Positions 18,667-29,824 of a DNA stretch of 64,000 nt are shown here, in pieces. Below the pieces are notes generated by a model. The model had not been told where the DNA came from and searched no databases. It saw only the letters and a program-made list of their open reading frames with translations. Source of the DNA: Lachnospiraceae bacterium (GTDB lineage Bacteria; Bacillota; Clostridia; Lachnospirales; Lachnospiraceae). The stretch lies in the NCBI GenBank assembly GCA_016282915.1, contig JAEELW010000084.1, positions 34,659-98,658 of the forward strand, read 5' to 3'. The position numbers and the translations under genes are program-made. Positions within the stretch are counted from its first letter, which is position 1; every line of letters begins with the position of its first letter.

Positions 18667-19885
18667 GACAAAGGATGCACTCCGGACCGTGGTGCCGCGA
18701 GCACTCATCAACCGCCGGAATTACCATAGGGATGTGCTGCGGATCCGGAGGGCGCTGGAGCAGCCGGTGGAGATCTATGTTCCGGGAGAGCTTCCCGCAG
18801 GTGTGAATCTCTATGGGGATTTTGAACTGGGAACGGGCCTGTCCCGCAGTGTCAATCTGTTAAAACGGGATATGGAGCTCGCAGGTGTTCCGTTTTCCGT
18901 CCATCAGGTGGAAGAATTCAGCGGGATCGAAGCCGTTTCCGAAGGGGGACAGAAGGATTATGCGGTGAATGTCTTTCATCTGCAGCCTTCCATCGTAACG
19001 AGACTGTTTGCGCAGCTTCCCCCCGAACGCAGGGACGGACACTACAATATCGCCCACTGGGCCTGGGAAACGCCGGAATTTCCGAAAGAATGGGTCGACG
19101 CCTGCATGCTTTTTGACGAGATCTGGGTGCCTTCCGTGTTTGTGGCGAAAGCGATACGGCGTGTCTCGAAGCTGCCGGTCCGGGTCTATCCCCATGGGGT
19201 ATATGATGAAAATGCGGAGCTTCCGGACGGAAAAGGGATACGGAAGCTGTACGGCATCGGCGGGGATACACTGCTCTGTCTGGCACTTTATGACGGGCTG
19301 AGCGGTACGGAAAGAAAGAATCCCGCTGCGGCGATACGGGTATTTAAAAAAGCTTTTCCGGAGCAGCCGAAGGATGCGGTATTGATGATCAAGAGCAAGG
19401 GAATGAGTACCCGGGAAGCGGCGCGGCTCAGGGCAATGACGAAGGGAATGCGGACCATACTCGTGGAAGGAAAGCTTTCCTATGAGGAAACAGCCGCGAT
19501 CCTTGCGGGAACGGATGTGCTGCTCTCGCTTCACCGTGCGGAGGGTTTCGGACTGCCGGTGGCCGAGGTGATGGGGTATGGCGGGGTGGTGATCTCTACG
19601 GATCATTCCGCCACGAGAGAGTTTGTGAATCAGGAAAACGGCTGTCCCGTGCCGTGCCGTCTGGTGCGTACTACGCGCGACTACGGGATCTACCGGGCCG
19701 GGACGGTCTGGGCACAGCCGGATGAGGAGGCGGCTGCGGTCATGCTGTGGCGCCTGTATGAGGATCCGGCGCTGCGGCGGAAGCTCGGGGCTGCGGCGGA
19801 AAAGACGATAAAGGAAAAGCTGTCGGCGGCATCCATCGGTGAGCGCATCCGGCGGCGTATCGCCTGCGTTACGAAAACCCGGTAA
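18644..19885 (+). CDS. Family 4-like glycosyltransferase
   Basis: A 413-residue GT-B protein. The N-terminal part (about 1-200) contains LPAGVNLYGDFELGTGLSRSV and HWAWETPEFPKEWVDACMLFDEIWVPS, a pattern seen in GT4 relatives that act on polysaccharide intermediates. The donor domain has LLSLHRAEGFGLPVAEVMGYGGVVISTDHSATREFV. The start appears to be TTG at 18644, 23 bp inside the previous gene, preceded by a purine-rich AAGGAGCTTAAGG stretch; no ATG is available nearby. It is the last glycosyltransferase before the second ABC exporter. Confidence 0.78.
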   Translation: MDRAIVNKTKDALRTVVPRALINRRNYHRDVLRIRRALEQPVEIYVPGELPAGVNLYGDFELGTGLSRSVNLLKRDMELAGVPFSVHQVEEFSGIEAVSEGGQKDYAVNVFHLQPSIVTRLFAQLPPERRDGHYNIAHWAWETPEFPKEWVDACMLFDEIWVPSVFVAKAIRRVSKLPVRVYPHGVYDENAELPDGKGIRKLYGIGGDTLLCLALYDGLSGTERKNPAAAIRVFKKAFPEQPKDAVLMIKSKGMSTREAARLRAMTKGMRTILVEGKLSYEETAAILAGTDVLLSLHRAEGFGLPVAEVMGYGGVVISTDHSATREFVNQENGCPVPCRLVRTTRDYGIYRAGTVWAQPDEEAAAVMLWRLYEDPALRRKLGAAAEKTIKEKLSAASIGERIRRRIACVTKTR

Positions 19886-19946
19886 ATCCCGGAGGCAGTG
19901 AAGACACGGACACCCCGTGAGCGGACAGAGAAACGGACATCTGAGC

Positions 19947-21632
<1,686 letters not shown>

Positions 21633-21666
21633 GCAGCGCGGGGATCGGAGATCAGGGAGAAAACAC

Positions 21667-24042
21667 ATGGATACGGAAAAGAAAGATCAGTCTAATACCG
21701 AGCTCGAGATAATCCGTCAGGATCTTGGGGAAGAATATACGGATATCCGGGAGCTGAAGAATGGCCGGGGAGGTCTGGGAAATCTTTACAGGGCCCGTCA
21801 CGTCCGTCTGGATGTGGATGTTGTTATCAAGTGTATAAGGCATGAATTTATTGAAAATATCGATCAGAAGCTCGAAGCAAATATCCTTAAGAATCTGAAG
21901 CATCAATATCTTCCGAAGGTATATGATATCATCCCGGGACAGAACGGTGCGATCTATACGATCATGGAATTCATACCGGGGATCAGCATGGAGAGATATG
22001 TTCGCGAGAACGGAACGGTAAGCCAGGCCCAGGCGCTCCGATGGTCTCATCAACTGACGGAAGTGACGTCATATCTTCATGAACAGGATCCGCCGATCAT
22101 TCATTGTGATATCAAACCGGGAAATATCATGATAACAAACGAAAATGATATCTGCCTTATTGACTTTAACACCTCCCTTTTCTTTAAAAAAGGAGCGGCT
22201 TCTATCGGAGCAACGCCGGGTTATGCGGCGCCGGAGCAGTATCAGGGATATTTTCAGGCTGATGAGGATATCCCCGATACATCAGGAGATACCGTTGCCC
22301 TGAAAAACGAAAAGACGGAACTTCTTTCGGATGTGCAGGAGACCGCAGACCGGGAAACGGAGAATAAGGAAAAGGCGGATACGGAGGACAAGGGCGTCCG
22401 TAATGGCGGCAATACAGGAAAACAGGGGAAAAACAGCGACGTCGGCATAAAAGAAGCTGATGGGATAAGCACAAGGACAGACGTATATGCGATCGGGGCC
22501 AGTCTGTATTACCTGATCTGCGGCTATTCTCCGCAGGTTGCTTTTCAGGATGTGACACCGATCTCCGCTTTTCATCCGTCCGTGAGCATTACCCTTCAGA
22601 AGATCATAGAGAAGGCAATGCAGAAAAATCCCGCAAAGCGTTATGCTGATGCGGGAGAAATGATGAAGGCCATCGATGGCGTAAAAAGGACCGATCTGGG
22701 ACGAAGGATACGCAGAGTGGTACTTGCTGCCGCGGTCATCGGGATGATCGTGCTTGGTTATGGACTTTATCAGAAGAACATTTATGACAAACGTCCGGAT
22801 GTGATCCTTCAAAGAGAACTGGATGCGGGAAGACTCTGCATGGCACAGAACAGAGAAAGAGAAGCGATCGAGCATTATCTTTCGGCTTTGGAGGTCGATG
22901 AGGAGAATTCCGAAGCAAAGGAACTTCTGGGAACTTACTATATGACAAAGGCGGATGAGTATTCCAGAGAAGACATGCATGAAAACGCTTTCCGGATGCT
23001 GGAACTTGCGGAGCTGTATCTTCCGTATTCTTATGATTACAAAAAGGAGAGAGCTGCCGTTTATCAGGAAATGGCCAGTGAGATGATCATAAAAGAACAG
23101 TACGAGGATGCCGTTCAGTGCCTGGACTCCGCTTACCAGGAAACGAAGGAAGACAGTTTTCTGGAACAGGAGATCGAAGTATATATCAGGATCGCGGAAA
23201 AAGTAGCAGATGAAAAAGGAGATCTGGAAGCAGGGGATTATCTGTGCGGTATCGGGGATAAGACTATTGCCAGATCGGAAGGGATCCTGGATAGAGCTGC
23301 GGATTACTACTGCGCGGTAGCGGACGCTTATCTGTCGGAAAAAAAGTATGAGGAAGCGGAAGCGCTGGTGAAAAAGGGTCTGGATAAGACGCGTGATCCG
23401 AGATTTCTTTCTTTATCGGATGCGATCTCGGGTGAGAGGGATAAGATACAGAAAAGAAAGGATGCGGAAGAGGCCTGCAAACGGATCCTGGAGGTTCAGG
23501 AAGAAGGAAAGCTTATAGATGTGCTGAAACAGGTACAGGAGGAAGGATCGGTTTTTATTCTTTTGTGTGATGCGTATGAGGGTAGATATTGTGATGCACA
23601 AAAGGGATTTGGGGTCTATTATGTGGAAGGGGAGAAAAAAGCGAGGATCTATATGCTGTATATCGGGCAATTCGATGGCGAAATGAGAGACGGTGAAGGC
23701 GAATGGTATTCCATTACGGGATCTACCATGTATTATGCAAAAGGAAATTGGGAAAAAGACTGGCCGAACGGATATCAGGAGTCTAATGTATACTATACGG
23801 ATAACAGGGTGAACAGTATCAGCGGCGAAGTGGTCAACGGTCTGTGGAACGGGGATCTTACATTCAAGAGCGGATACCGGACCTATCGCGGATCTGCGGA
23901 AAACGGCTTTATTAAACTGATCCGGACATATGGAAACCAGCGGATCTTTGGTGAAAACGGAAACGGCTACTATTATACAACAGATAAGAATTTTTTTGAG
24001 GATAAACGCGGGATCCTCGGATTCTGTGATGATGTGGACTAG
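21667..24042 (+). CDS. Membrane Ser/Thr protein kinase with TPR-like and MORN-like C-terminus
   Basis: A 791-residue Hanks-type kinase. Residues 25-340 hold the kinase domain: VVIKCIR (Lys55), catalytic HCDIKPGN (Asp148), metal motif LIDFN (Asp166, with Asn in place of Gly) and APEQY (188-192). A charged insertion of roughly 70 residues (about 196-268) separates APE from the DVYAIG helix. A membrane helix spans about 350-368, followed by helical TPR-like repeats. The end has MORN-like GEMRDGEGEWY and related motifs. It lies 34 bp after the exporter gene with its own GGGAG ribosome site and may control envelope polysaccharide synthesis. Confidence 0.85.
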   Translation: MDTEKKDQSNTELEIIRQDLGEEYTDIRELKNGRGGLGNLYRARHVRLDVDVVIKCIRHEFIENIDQKLEANILKNLKHQYLPKVYDIIPGQNGAIYTIMEFIPGISMERYVRENGTVSQAQALRWSHQLTEVTSYLHEQDPPIIHCDIKPGNIMITNENDICLIDFNTSLFFKKGAASIGATPGYAAPEQYQGYFQADEDIPDTSGDTVALKNEKTELLSDVQETADRETENKEKADTEDKGVRNGGNTGKQGKNSDVGIKEADGISTRTDVYAIGASLYYLICGYSPQVAFQDVTPISAFHPSVSITLQKIIEKAMQKNPAKRYADAGEMMKAIDGVKRTDLGRRIRRVVLAAAVIGMIVLGYGLYQKNIYDKRPDVILQRELDAGRLCMAQNREREAIEHYLSALEVDEENSEAKELLGTYYMTKADEYSREDMHENAFRMLELAELYLPYSYDYKKERAAVYQEMASEMIIKEQYEDAVQCLDSAYQETKEDSFLEQEIEVYIRIAEKVADEKGDLEAGDYLCGIGDKTIARSEGILDRAADYYCAVADAYLSEKKYEEAEALVKKGLDKTRDPRFLSLSDAISGERDKIQKRKDAEEACKRILEVQEEGKLIDVLKQVQEEGSVFILLCDAYEGRYCDAQKGFGVYYVEGEKKARIYMLYIGQFDGEMRDGEGEWYSITGSTMYYAKGNWEKDWPNGYQESNVYYTDNRVNSISGEVVNGLWNGDLTFKSGYRTYRGSAENGFIKLIRTYGNQRIFGENGNGYYYTTDKNFFEDKRGILGFCDDVD

Positions 24043-24068
24043 TAAAGAAAAAACAGTGAGAAAGCGAA

Positions 24069-24097
24069 AGGGGTTGCGGATCGCGACTCCTTTTTTT
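24069..24097 (+). terminator. Rho-independent terminator after the kinase gene
   Basis: A 10-bp stem pairs 24069-24078 with 24082-24091, with two G-T wobbles and a 3-base GAT loop. A run of seven T follows at 24091-24097. It lies 27 bp after the kinase stop and ends the leftward-starting polysaccharide/kinase transcription unit. Confidence 0.85.
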
Positions 24098-24144
24098 GAG
24101 AAAACATTTATGAAAAAGAAGGGTTAAGATCAGGCACTTGTCTG

Positions 24145-24173
24145 TTGAAAAGGGAAGCGCGATCCGATAAAAT
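24145..24173 (+). promoter_or_regulatory. Sigma-A promoter of the rubrerythrin gene
   Basis: TTGAAA at 24145-24150 and TAAAAT at 24168-24173 are separated by exactly 17 bp, directly upstream of the rubrerythrin ribosome site. No clear operator (for example a PerR box) was recognised. Confidence 0.7.
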
Positions 24174-24227
24174 AGGATACGGAACTGTCAGGTCAGCCGC
24201 ATGAGCGGCAAAGAAAGGATGGGTATT

Positions 24228-24770
24228 ATGGGAAAGAGCAAATACGCGGGAACGCAGACCGAGAAGAATCTGGAAGCGGCTTTTGCCGGGGAATCGGAAG
24301 CAAGGAACAAGTATACCTATTTTGCATCCAAGGCAAAAAAGGAAGGCTATGAGCAGATCGCGGCACTTTTTCTGAAGACCGCGGATAACGAGAAGGAACA
24401 TGCGAAGCTCTGGTTCAAGGAGCTGGAAGGGATCGGAGATACGAAGGAAAACCTTGCGGCAGCAGCGGAAGGTGAGAACTACGAGTGGACGGATATGTAC
24501 GAGGGCTTTGCCAAAACTGCGGAGGAAGAAGGCTTTCCCGAGCTTGCGGCGAAATTCCGCGGCGTAGCCGCCATCGAAAAAGCGCATGAAGAGCGCTACC
24601 GTGCCCTGCTTAAGAATGTGGAGATGCAGGAAGTCTTCAAAAAAAGCGAAGTGAAGGTATGGGAGTGCCGCAACTGCGGACACATCGTGGTGGGAACCGA
24701 AGCACCCGAAGTATGCCCGGTCTGCAATCATCCCCAGGCCTACTTCGAGGTGCATGAAGCGAATTACTGA
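24228..24770 (+). CDS. rbr: Rubrerythrin
   Basis: A 180-residue rubrerythrin that removes hydrogen peroxide in anaerobes. The ferritin-like diiron domain (1-135) has GESEARNKY (Glu22), NEKEHAK (Glu55, His58) and [10 protein letters not shown] (Glu117, His120). The C-terminal rubredoxin-like FeS4 domain has Cys147-x2-Cys150 and Cys163-x2-Cys166. I chose ATG 24228, nine bases after AAGAAAGG; an earlier ATG at 24201 lies before the ribosome site. Monocistronic: own promoter upstream, hairpin repeat downstream. Confidence 0.95.
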   Translation: MGKSKYAGTQTEKNLEAAFAGESEARNKYTYFASKAKKEGYEQIAALFLKTADNEKEHAKLWFKELEGIGDTKENLAAAAEGENYEWTDMYEGFAKTAEEEGFPELAAKFRGVAAIEKAHEERYRALLKNVEMQEVFKKSEVKVWECRNCGHIVVGTEAPEVCPVCNHPQAYFEVHEANY

Positions 24771-24784
24771 TCCTCCGGAAGTTT

Positions 24785-24845
24785 CTGTTCAGACCCGAGC
24801 CACGCACTTGCTGCGTGGCTGCGGGCCGATACTCTGATCAGCAAG
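24785..24845. repeat. Dispersed hairpin repeat, copy 1
   Basis: An element of about 61 bp built on a perfect 8-bp stem, GCCACGCA at 24799-24806 with TGCGTGGC at 24812-24819 and a CTTGC loop. Outer CCCG (24794-24797) and CGGG (24822-24825) can extend it. It sits between the convergent rubrerythrin and SGNH genes, where it could stop transcription from both sides. A near-identical copy is at 32216-32276. It is non-coding; whether it is mobile is unknown. Confidence 0.85.
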
Positions 24846-24853
24846 TTCAGGTT

Positions 24854-26218
24854 TTATTTTCCTAATGCCAGTCCGAGGATCGTAAATTCCATACCGCTGT
24901 TATCCTCAGAGGGGACCAGACGCACTTTATGAAGTGCGGGCCGGTCCTCTTTTAATATCTCGCAATACTGCAGGGGGCCGCTGCCGGTAATATTTGCTGT
25001 CAGGTCGATGCTGCATATTAAAGTATCATCCGCATATACGTCATAGACCGCGGGCCCGGGGTCCGCAGAAGCGTCTGACCTGAGATACGCAAATCCGATG
25101 GTGCGGGCTTCGCACTCAAAAGAAAAGCTGCCGGCTTCCTTCGTGACCCAGCCTTTACCGTGGAGGATGGGGCCGTCGCTGTCCATGGGAACAAAGCCTT
25201 CGCTTTCGATCTTCAGATCTGCCGCATTATCGGCATAGATAAAGGAGGCATCTTCATAGCGTCCCGGCGTCTGCCCTTCGGGCAGCTCCGCAGAGGAGCG
25301 CTCCGTTTCGGCTTCCTGAGAGACCGTATCCAGGCCTCGGTTCTCCGCATCCGTGACCAGTTCCTCCAGGACCGTTTCATAGAAGGAGCACATGAGGGCG
25401 CTGATCACGGCGTGTCCTTCGTTCTTCGGATGCACCCCGTCGCTGTCCCCGGCCTGATCCCAGGCGAGCATGCCCGTTCCAAAGAGGTTGAAATAGGCGA
25501 TGATGGGGAGATCATAAAGTATCGCCAGCGGCGCGTGGTCCGCCGCAAAGGTGCTGCCGGCGGTACAGAGCATGAGGGGGACGACCGCAGGGCGGCTTTC
25601 GCTTTCCAGCAGGCGGCGCAGCAGGCTCTCGTAAGTTTCGACATTCAAGCTTTTTGTATCATTTACGGAAAACTCCACGACCACCACATCCGGATGGCAT
25701 TGCAGGATCTCCTGTTCCACACGGTGCACGCCCACGTAGGAGTCGGTCGCGCCGATCCCGGCGTTCACGTAGTTGATCTTTGCAAGGGGAAAGGTATTCC
25801 GCCACCATTCGGTGGTCTGCGCGGCCCAGCAGGCGCTTTCCATGGGGGAAGCATTGGAGCCGGCGGTGATGGAGCCGCCCAGGTAGGCCAGGGTGATCTC
25901 TTTTCCTTTGGAAGCTTTCAGCATCACGTCGCGCAGACGCGAAGTATTGCCGTTACGCACGAGAGCCTGTTCGAGAAATTCCGGGCTCAGGGAAACGCCT
26001 TCCGGAAGAGCGGCCTCCGAAGGGATGGAGCGGCCGTTTGCGAGGCAGTCCTGAAGAGCGGTCAGGGGATCGACGGTCGTATCGGATTGTGAAGGCATTT
26101 CGGAAACGACAGCTTTCGTGGGTGTCGGCGTCTCCGCCGCTACGCTTTTACCGTCATTGTCTCCGCAGGCAGCCAGCAGGGTGCAGCAGAGCAGCAGGGG
26201 CAGCAGTTTCTTTTTCAT
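24854..26218 (-). CDS. SGNH/GDSL-type hydrolase lipoprotein
   Basis: A 454-residue secreted lipoprotein. The signal peptide MKKKLLPLLLCCTLLAAC ends in a lipobox with Cys18 for lipid attachment. The SGNH domain has block I YLGGSITAGSNAS (nucleophile Ser), NAGIGATDSYVG, the VVVEFSVNDT block and the Asp-His pair in DGVHPKNEGH. The last 130 or so residues look like a beta-sandwich domain. Such enzymes usually remove acetyl or acyl groups from carbohydrates. I chose the second of two adjacent ATG codons (26218), six bases after GGAGG. It could act on the cell's own EPS; this is speculation. Confidence 0.85.
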   Translation of the reverse strand: MKKKLLPLLLCCTLLAACGDNDGKSVAAETPTPTKAVVSEMPSQSDTTVDPLTALQDCLANGRSIPSEAALPEGVSLSPEFLEQALVRNGNTSRLRDVMLKASKGKEITLAYLGGSITAGSNASPMESACWAAQTTEWWRNTFPLAKINYVNAGIGATDSYVGVHRVEQEILQCHPDVVVVEFSVNDTKSLNVETYESLLRRLLESESRPAVVPLMLCTAGSTFAADHAPLAILYDLPIIAYFNLFGTGMLAWDQAGDSDGVHPKNEGHAVISALMCSFYETVLEELVTDAENRGLDTVSQEAETERSSAELPEGQTPGRYEDASFIYADNAADLKIESEGFVPMDSDGPILHGKGWVTKEAGSFSFECEARTIGFAYLRSDASADPGPAVYDVYADDTLICSIDLTANITGSGPLQYCEILKEDRPALHKVRLVPSEDNSGMEFTILGLALGK

Positions 26219-26351
26219 CATTTTCCTCCGGCGAGATAAACTATTCCATAATATTACCATAAAAGGGGATATATGAGTATATCACAAATTGCCGAAAGAT
26301 ACGCAGCATAAACGCAGGCAGGCACCCGGTGTTTTAGGGGAAAAGTCCCCC

Positions 26352-26380
26352 TTGCCGCAGCATGGGCGCTATGTTATACT
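26352..26380 (+). promoter_or_regulatory. Sigma-A promoter of iorAB
   Basis: TTGCCG at 26352-26357 and TATACT at 26375-26380 are 17 bp apart. The region 26261-26508 (248 bp) otherwise holds a G4/C4 hairpin just before the -35 box (26336-26352) and the leader hairpin listed next. Confidence 0.65.
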
Positions 26381-26391
26381 TGATAAAGTTT

Positions 26392-26409
26392 GGCGGCCGT
26401 GCGGCCGCC
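26392..26409 (+). promoter_or_regulatory. GC-rich hairpin at the 5' end of the iorAB leader
   Basis: GGCGGCC (26392-26398) pairs perfectly with GGCCGCC (26403-26409) around a GTGC loop. It begins about five bases after the predicted transcription start and has no T-run, so it is more likely a 5' stabilising or regulatory structure than a terminator. The leader is about 120 nt. Confidence 0.5.
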
Positions 26410-26508
26410 GCTATTGCAGGAAAACAGACAAAAGATTCCGACAGAAAATCGGCAGATCGGATAGAGATGAAAGGGATGCCGGAAGACTGCCGAAAAAGGA
26501 GCAGAGAC

Positions 26509-28251
26509 ATGAAAGAACTGATGCTGGGAAATAAAGCGTTTGCCCGCGGTCTGTACGAAGCCGGCTGTTGTTTCGTCTCCAGCTATCCCGGTACGCCCAG
26601 TACCGAGATCACGGAGGAGGCTGTCAGGTACGACGACATCTACTGCGAGTGGGCGCCCAATGAAAAAGTGGCTATGGAAGCGGCCTTCGGTGCCAGCCTT
26701 GCCGGCCGCAGGGTCTTCTGCGGCATGAAGCATGTGGGATTGAACGTGGCCGCGGATCCCCTGTATACGATGAGCTATACCGGCGTGAACGGCGGCTTCA
26801 TCATCGGCGTGGCGGACGATCCGGGCATGCACAGCTCGCAGAATGAGCAGGACAGCCGTCATCACGCCATTGCGTCCAAGGTGCCTCTTCTGGAGCCCTC
26901 GGACAGTGCCGAGAGCCTGGAGTTTGTAAAGCTCGCCTATACGCTTTCCGAGGAATACGATACTCCCGTGATCATCAAGATGTGCACGCGTGTGGCTCAT
27001 TCACAGAGCGTGGTGGAAACGTCGGAGCGCGTGCTGCCGGAGAAAAAGCCGTATACGAAGGACATTCCCAAGTATGTGATGATGCCGGGGAACGCGATCC
27101 GCCGCCATCCTTTTGTGGAAGAGCGTACCAGAAAGCTCAGGGAGTGGGCGGAGACTGCTCCCGTCAATCGTATCGAGAAGGCGGAAGGCAGCAAAATGGG
27201 GATCATCACCTCATCTACCTGCTACCAGTATGTGAAAGAAGTATTCGGCGACAGCATCTCCGTACTGAAGCTCGGAATGCTCAATCCCCTGCCGGAGAAA
27301 CTGATAAAAGATTTTGCGGCGTCGGTAGAGCGCCTTGTGGTGGTGGAGGAACTGGATCCCATCATCGAGGATCACTGCCGCGCTCTTGGCCTTCAGGTGG
27401 AAGGAAAAGCGCTTTTCCCGATGGAAGGTGAGTTCTCGCAGAATCTGATCCGCAAAGCTCTGAAGCAGGAGCTTCCGGAAGGAAAAGCCGTCGATGCGCA
27501 GATCCCGATGCGTCCTCCCGTGATGTGCGCGGGCTGCCCTCACCGCGGTCTTTTCTATACCCTGAATAAGAATAAATGCACGGTGCTCGGAGATATCGGC
27601 TGCTATACGCTGGGTGCGGTGGCGCCGCTTTCGGCCATCGATATGACGCTCTGCATGGGCGCGTCACTTTCGGCGATCCATGGTTTCAATATCGCAGGGG
27701 AAGGCGAGAACGAGCATAAGACCGTTGCCGTGATCGGTGATTCGACTTTCATGCACAGCGGCATGACCGGTCTGGCCAATATCGCTTATAACCAGTCCAA
27801 TTCCACGGTGATCATCCTGGACAATTCCATTACCGGAATGACCGGACACCAGCAGAACCCTACGACCGGCTACAATATCAAGGGCGACCCTGCCGGAAAG
27901 ATCGATCTGGAAGCGCTTTGCCGCGCCATGGGCTTCGAGCGTGTGGTGGTCGTGGATCCTTACGATCTGGCGGAATGCGACCGTGTCCTGAAGGAAGAAC
28001 TGGCTGCGGATGCCCCGTCGGTTATCATTTCCCGCAGACCCTGTGCTTTGCTTAAATATGTGAAGCACAAAGCGCCGCTTACGGTGAATAAGGACAAATG
28101 TATCGGCTGCAAGAGCTGCATGCGCATCGGCTGCCCGGCGGTTTCCATCCGCGACGGCAAGGCGCATGTGGATAATACACTCTGCGTCGGCTGCGGCGTG
28201 TGCAGCCAGCTCTGCCCTGTGGGCGCATTTGAAGGGGGTGCGGAAGGATGA
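26509..28251 (+). CDS. iorA: Indolepyruvate:ferredoxin oxidoreductase alpha subunit
   Basis: A 580-residue thiamine-diphosphate enzyme subunit. Residues 1-180 form the pyrimidine-binding domain (SSYPGTPSTEITEEA, YCEWAPNEKVAMEAAFGAS). The middle contains the TPP-binding MCAGCPHRG, LGDIGCYTLG and GDSTFMHSGM, and the C-terminus has two 4Fe-4S motifs (CIGCKSCMRIGC, CVGCGVCSQLC). With IorB it oxidatively decarboxylates aryl pyruvates from aromatic amino acids to aryl-acetyl-CoA, reducing ferredoxin, or runs in reverse. ATG 26509 has AAAGGAG eight bases upstream; earlier in-frame ATGs lack such a site. ATGA overlap with iorB. Confidence 0.94.
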   Translation: MKELMLGNKAFARGLYEAGCCFVSSYPGTPSTEITEEAVRYDDIYCEWAPNEKVAMEAAFGASLAGRRVFCGMKHVGLNVAADPLYTMSYTGVNGGFIIGVADDPGMHSSQNEQDSRHHAIASKVPLLEPSDSAESLEFVKLAYTLSEEYDTPVIIKMCTRVAHSQSVVETSERVLPEKKPYTKDIPKYVMMPGNAIRRHPFVEERTRKLREWAETAPVNRIEKAEGSKMGIITSSTCYQYVKEVFGDSISVLKLGMLNPLPEKLIKDFAASVERLVVVEELDPIIEDHCRALGLQVEGKALFPMEGEFSQNLIRKALKQELPEGKAVDAQIPMRPPVMCAGCPHRGLFYTLNKNKCTVLGDIGCYTLGAVAPLSAIDMTLCMGASLSAIHGFNIAGEGENEHKTVAVIGDSTFMHSGMTGLANIAYNQSNSTVIILDNSITGMTGHQQNPTTGYNIKGDPAGKIDLEALCRAMGFERVVVVDPYDLAECDRVLKEELAADAPSVIISRRPCALLKYVKHKAPLTVNKDKCIGCKSCMRIGCPAVSIRDGKAHVDNTLCVGCGVCSQLCPVGAFEGGAEG

Positions 28252-28820
28252 AAACGACCAATATCATGATCGTCGGCGTGGGCGGTCAGGGATCGCTTCT
28301 TGCGAGCAAGCTTCTGGGACGGCTCCTTCTGGATGCCGGATATGATGTGAAGGTTTCCGAAGTGCATGGCATGAGCCAGCGCGGAGGCAGCGTGGTCACT
28401 TATGTACGTTACGGCGAAAAGGTATATTCCCCTGTGATCGACAAGGGCGAAGCGGATTATATCGTCAGCTTTGAGCTGCTGGAGGCGGCCCGTTGGATGG
28501 AGTATTTGAAAGCGGACGGGCAGATCGTCACCAATATCCAGCAGATCGATCCCATGCCGGTCATCACCGGCGCCATGCAGTATCCGGAGGATCTGGTGAA
28601 AAAGATGACGGATGCCGGCGTGAAGGTGGATGCGCTGGACTGCCTGAAGCTGGCAGAGGAAGCCGGGAGCGTCAAGGCGGTGAACATCGTATTGATGGGC
28701 CGTCTCTCCCATTATTTTGACATCCCCGAGGAGGACTGGACGAAGGCACTGGAAGCACAGGTGCCGGCGAAGTTCCTGGAGATGAACAAAAAGGCCTTTG
28801 CACTTGGAAAAGGTGCATGA
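28248..28820 (+). CDS. iorB: Indolepyruvate:ferredoxin oxidoreductase beta subunit
   Basis: A 190-residue subunit of the pyruvate/ketoisovalerate oxidoreductase gamma family. It starts NIMIVGVGGQGSLLASKLLG, a glycine-rich nucleotide-like loop, and has VSEVHGMSQRGGSVVTYVRYG, the block typical of IorB. It forms the heterodimer with IorA, with which it shares an ATGA overlap. Standard length for the family. Confidence 0.93.
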   Translation: MKTTNIMIVGVGGQGSLLASKLLGRLLLDAGYDVKVSEVHGMSQRGGSVVTYVRYGEKVYSPVIDKGEADYIVSFELLEAARWMEYLKADGQIVTNIQQIDPMPVITGAMQYPEDLVKKMTDAGVKVDALDCLKLAEEAGSVKAVNIVLMGRLSHYFDIPEEDWTKALEAQVPAKFLEMNKKAFALGKGA

Positions 28821-28846
28821 GCCTGTAGCGGAAAAGGGCGGTCGGT

Positions 28847-29806
28847 ATGCATGCGCTGATCTTTACCGGTGGGGAGGAAAATCCTCTCTTTGACCGGATG
28901 TTTGCGGATCTGAAGGAAGACGAACGGGTACGTTTTGTATCCGGCCTTCCGCATCCGAAGGCGCTGAAGGGACTGTACCGTCTTCATCATAAGCGCGGTC
29001 TGAACCGCCGTCATCCTGCGCCCCTGCGCGGGATATGGAAGAATAAGGAATTTGAGGCACTGGTCCGGGAGGAGGCATCCCTTCATCCCGGCTTGTGCCT
29101 TATTTTTAACAATTTTTCGATCCCCTTTTTCGAACCGGCCTGGCTGAAGCACTGGAAACGCGATTATGGCGTAAGGCTCGTGCTCTGCTTCATCGACCGC
29201 ATGAGCAGCTGGTTTGCGGCGGAAGCCCGGATGTATATGAAGAATGTCTCCTTCGACCTGATCTACAGCTATTCGCGCCGTGATGCGGAAAACTACGGTC
29301 TGCGCTATTTTGATAACTATTATTCAAAAGCGGAGATCACAGCGGAACACAGCGGCGGCGTGTATTTCTGGGGTTCGGATACCGGACGCCGTGCTGCCCT
29401 GGAAGGGATATGGAAAAGGCTTAGCGGGCTGGGAGAAAAGTGTTCGATGGGGATCTGCTATGCCCAGGGCGACAGCCCGCGGCTGCCGGGCATTGTATAT
29501 GACAGTCCGAAGGAGTATGAGGAGCTTCTGAGAGATACGGCGGCAGCCGATACGCTGCTGGATATCATTGAGGGAGAGGGCGGTGTGAGCCTGCGTTATT
29601 TTGAAGCCATTGCCTACGGGAAAAAGCTGATCAGCAACAATCCCGAGGTGAAGCATATGCGTTTCTATGACCCGGAGCAGGTATTGCTGATCCGTTCACC
29701 GGAGGAGATCAGCAGGGAATTTCTTCAGGCAGAGATTACGCCCTTTCCTTATACGGATGAATTTTCTCCGCGTCACTGGATCGACAGGATCGAAAGAGAA
29801 CTGTAA
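28847..29806 (+). CDS. CgeB-like/polysaccharide biosynthesis protein
   Basis: A 319-residue cytoplasmic protein. The C-terminal half contains EGEGGVSLRYFEAIAYGKKLISNN followed by FYDPEQVLLI, a pattern shared with CgeB-type and lipopolysaccharide-biosynthesis GT-B proteins of Firmicutes and Bacteroidetes. The N-terminal half (LIFNNFSIPFF, VLCFIDRMSSWFAAE) fits the acceptor domain. It starts 26 bp after iorB and may be read from the same message, although the functions are unrelated. Transferase activity is inferred. Confidence 0.6.
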   Translation: MHALIFTGGEENPLFDRMFADLKEDERVRFVSGLPHPKALKGLYRLHHKRGLNRRHPAPLRGIWKNKEFEALVREEASLHPGLCLIFNNFSIPFFEPAWLKHWKRDYGVRLVLCFIDRMSSWFAAEARMYMKNVSFDLIYSYSRRDAENYGLRYFDNYYSKAEITAEHSGGVYFWGSDTGRRAALEGIWKRLSGLGEKCSMGICYAQGDSPRLPGIVYDSPKEYEELLRDTAAADTLLDIIEGEGGVSLRYFEAIAYGKKLISNNPEVKHMRFYDPEQVLLIRSPEEISREFLQAEITPFPYTDEFSPRHWIDRIEREL

Positions 29807-29808
29807 GC

Positions 29809-29824
29809 GAGAGCTTCAGCTCTC
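29809..29824. terminator. Possible bidirectional hairpin between convergent genes
   Basis: GAGAGC (29809-29814) pairs with GCTCTC (29819-29824) around a TTCA loop, within the 9-bp gap and the 3' end of the minus-strand gene. There is no T-run on either strand, so terminator function is uncertain. Confidence 0.35.
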
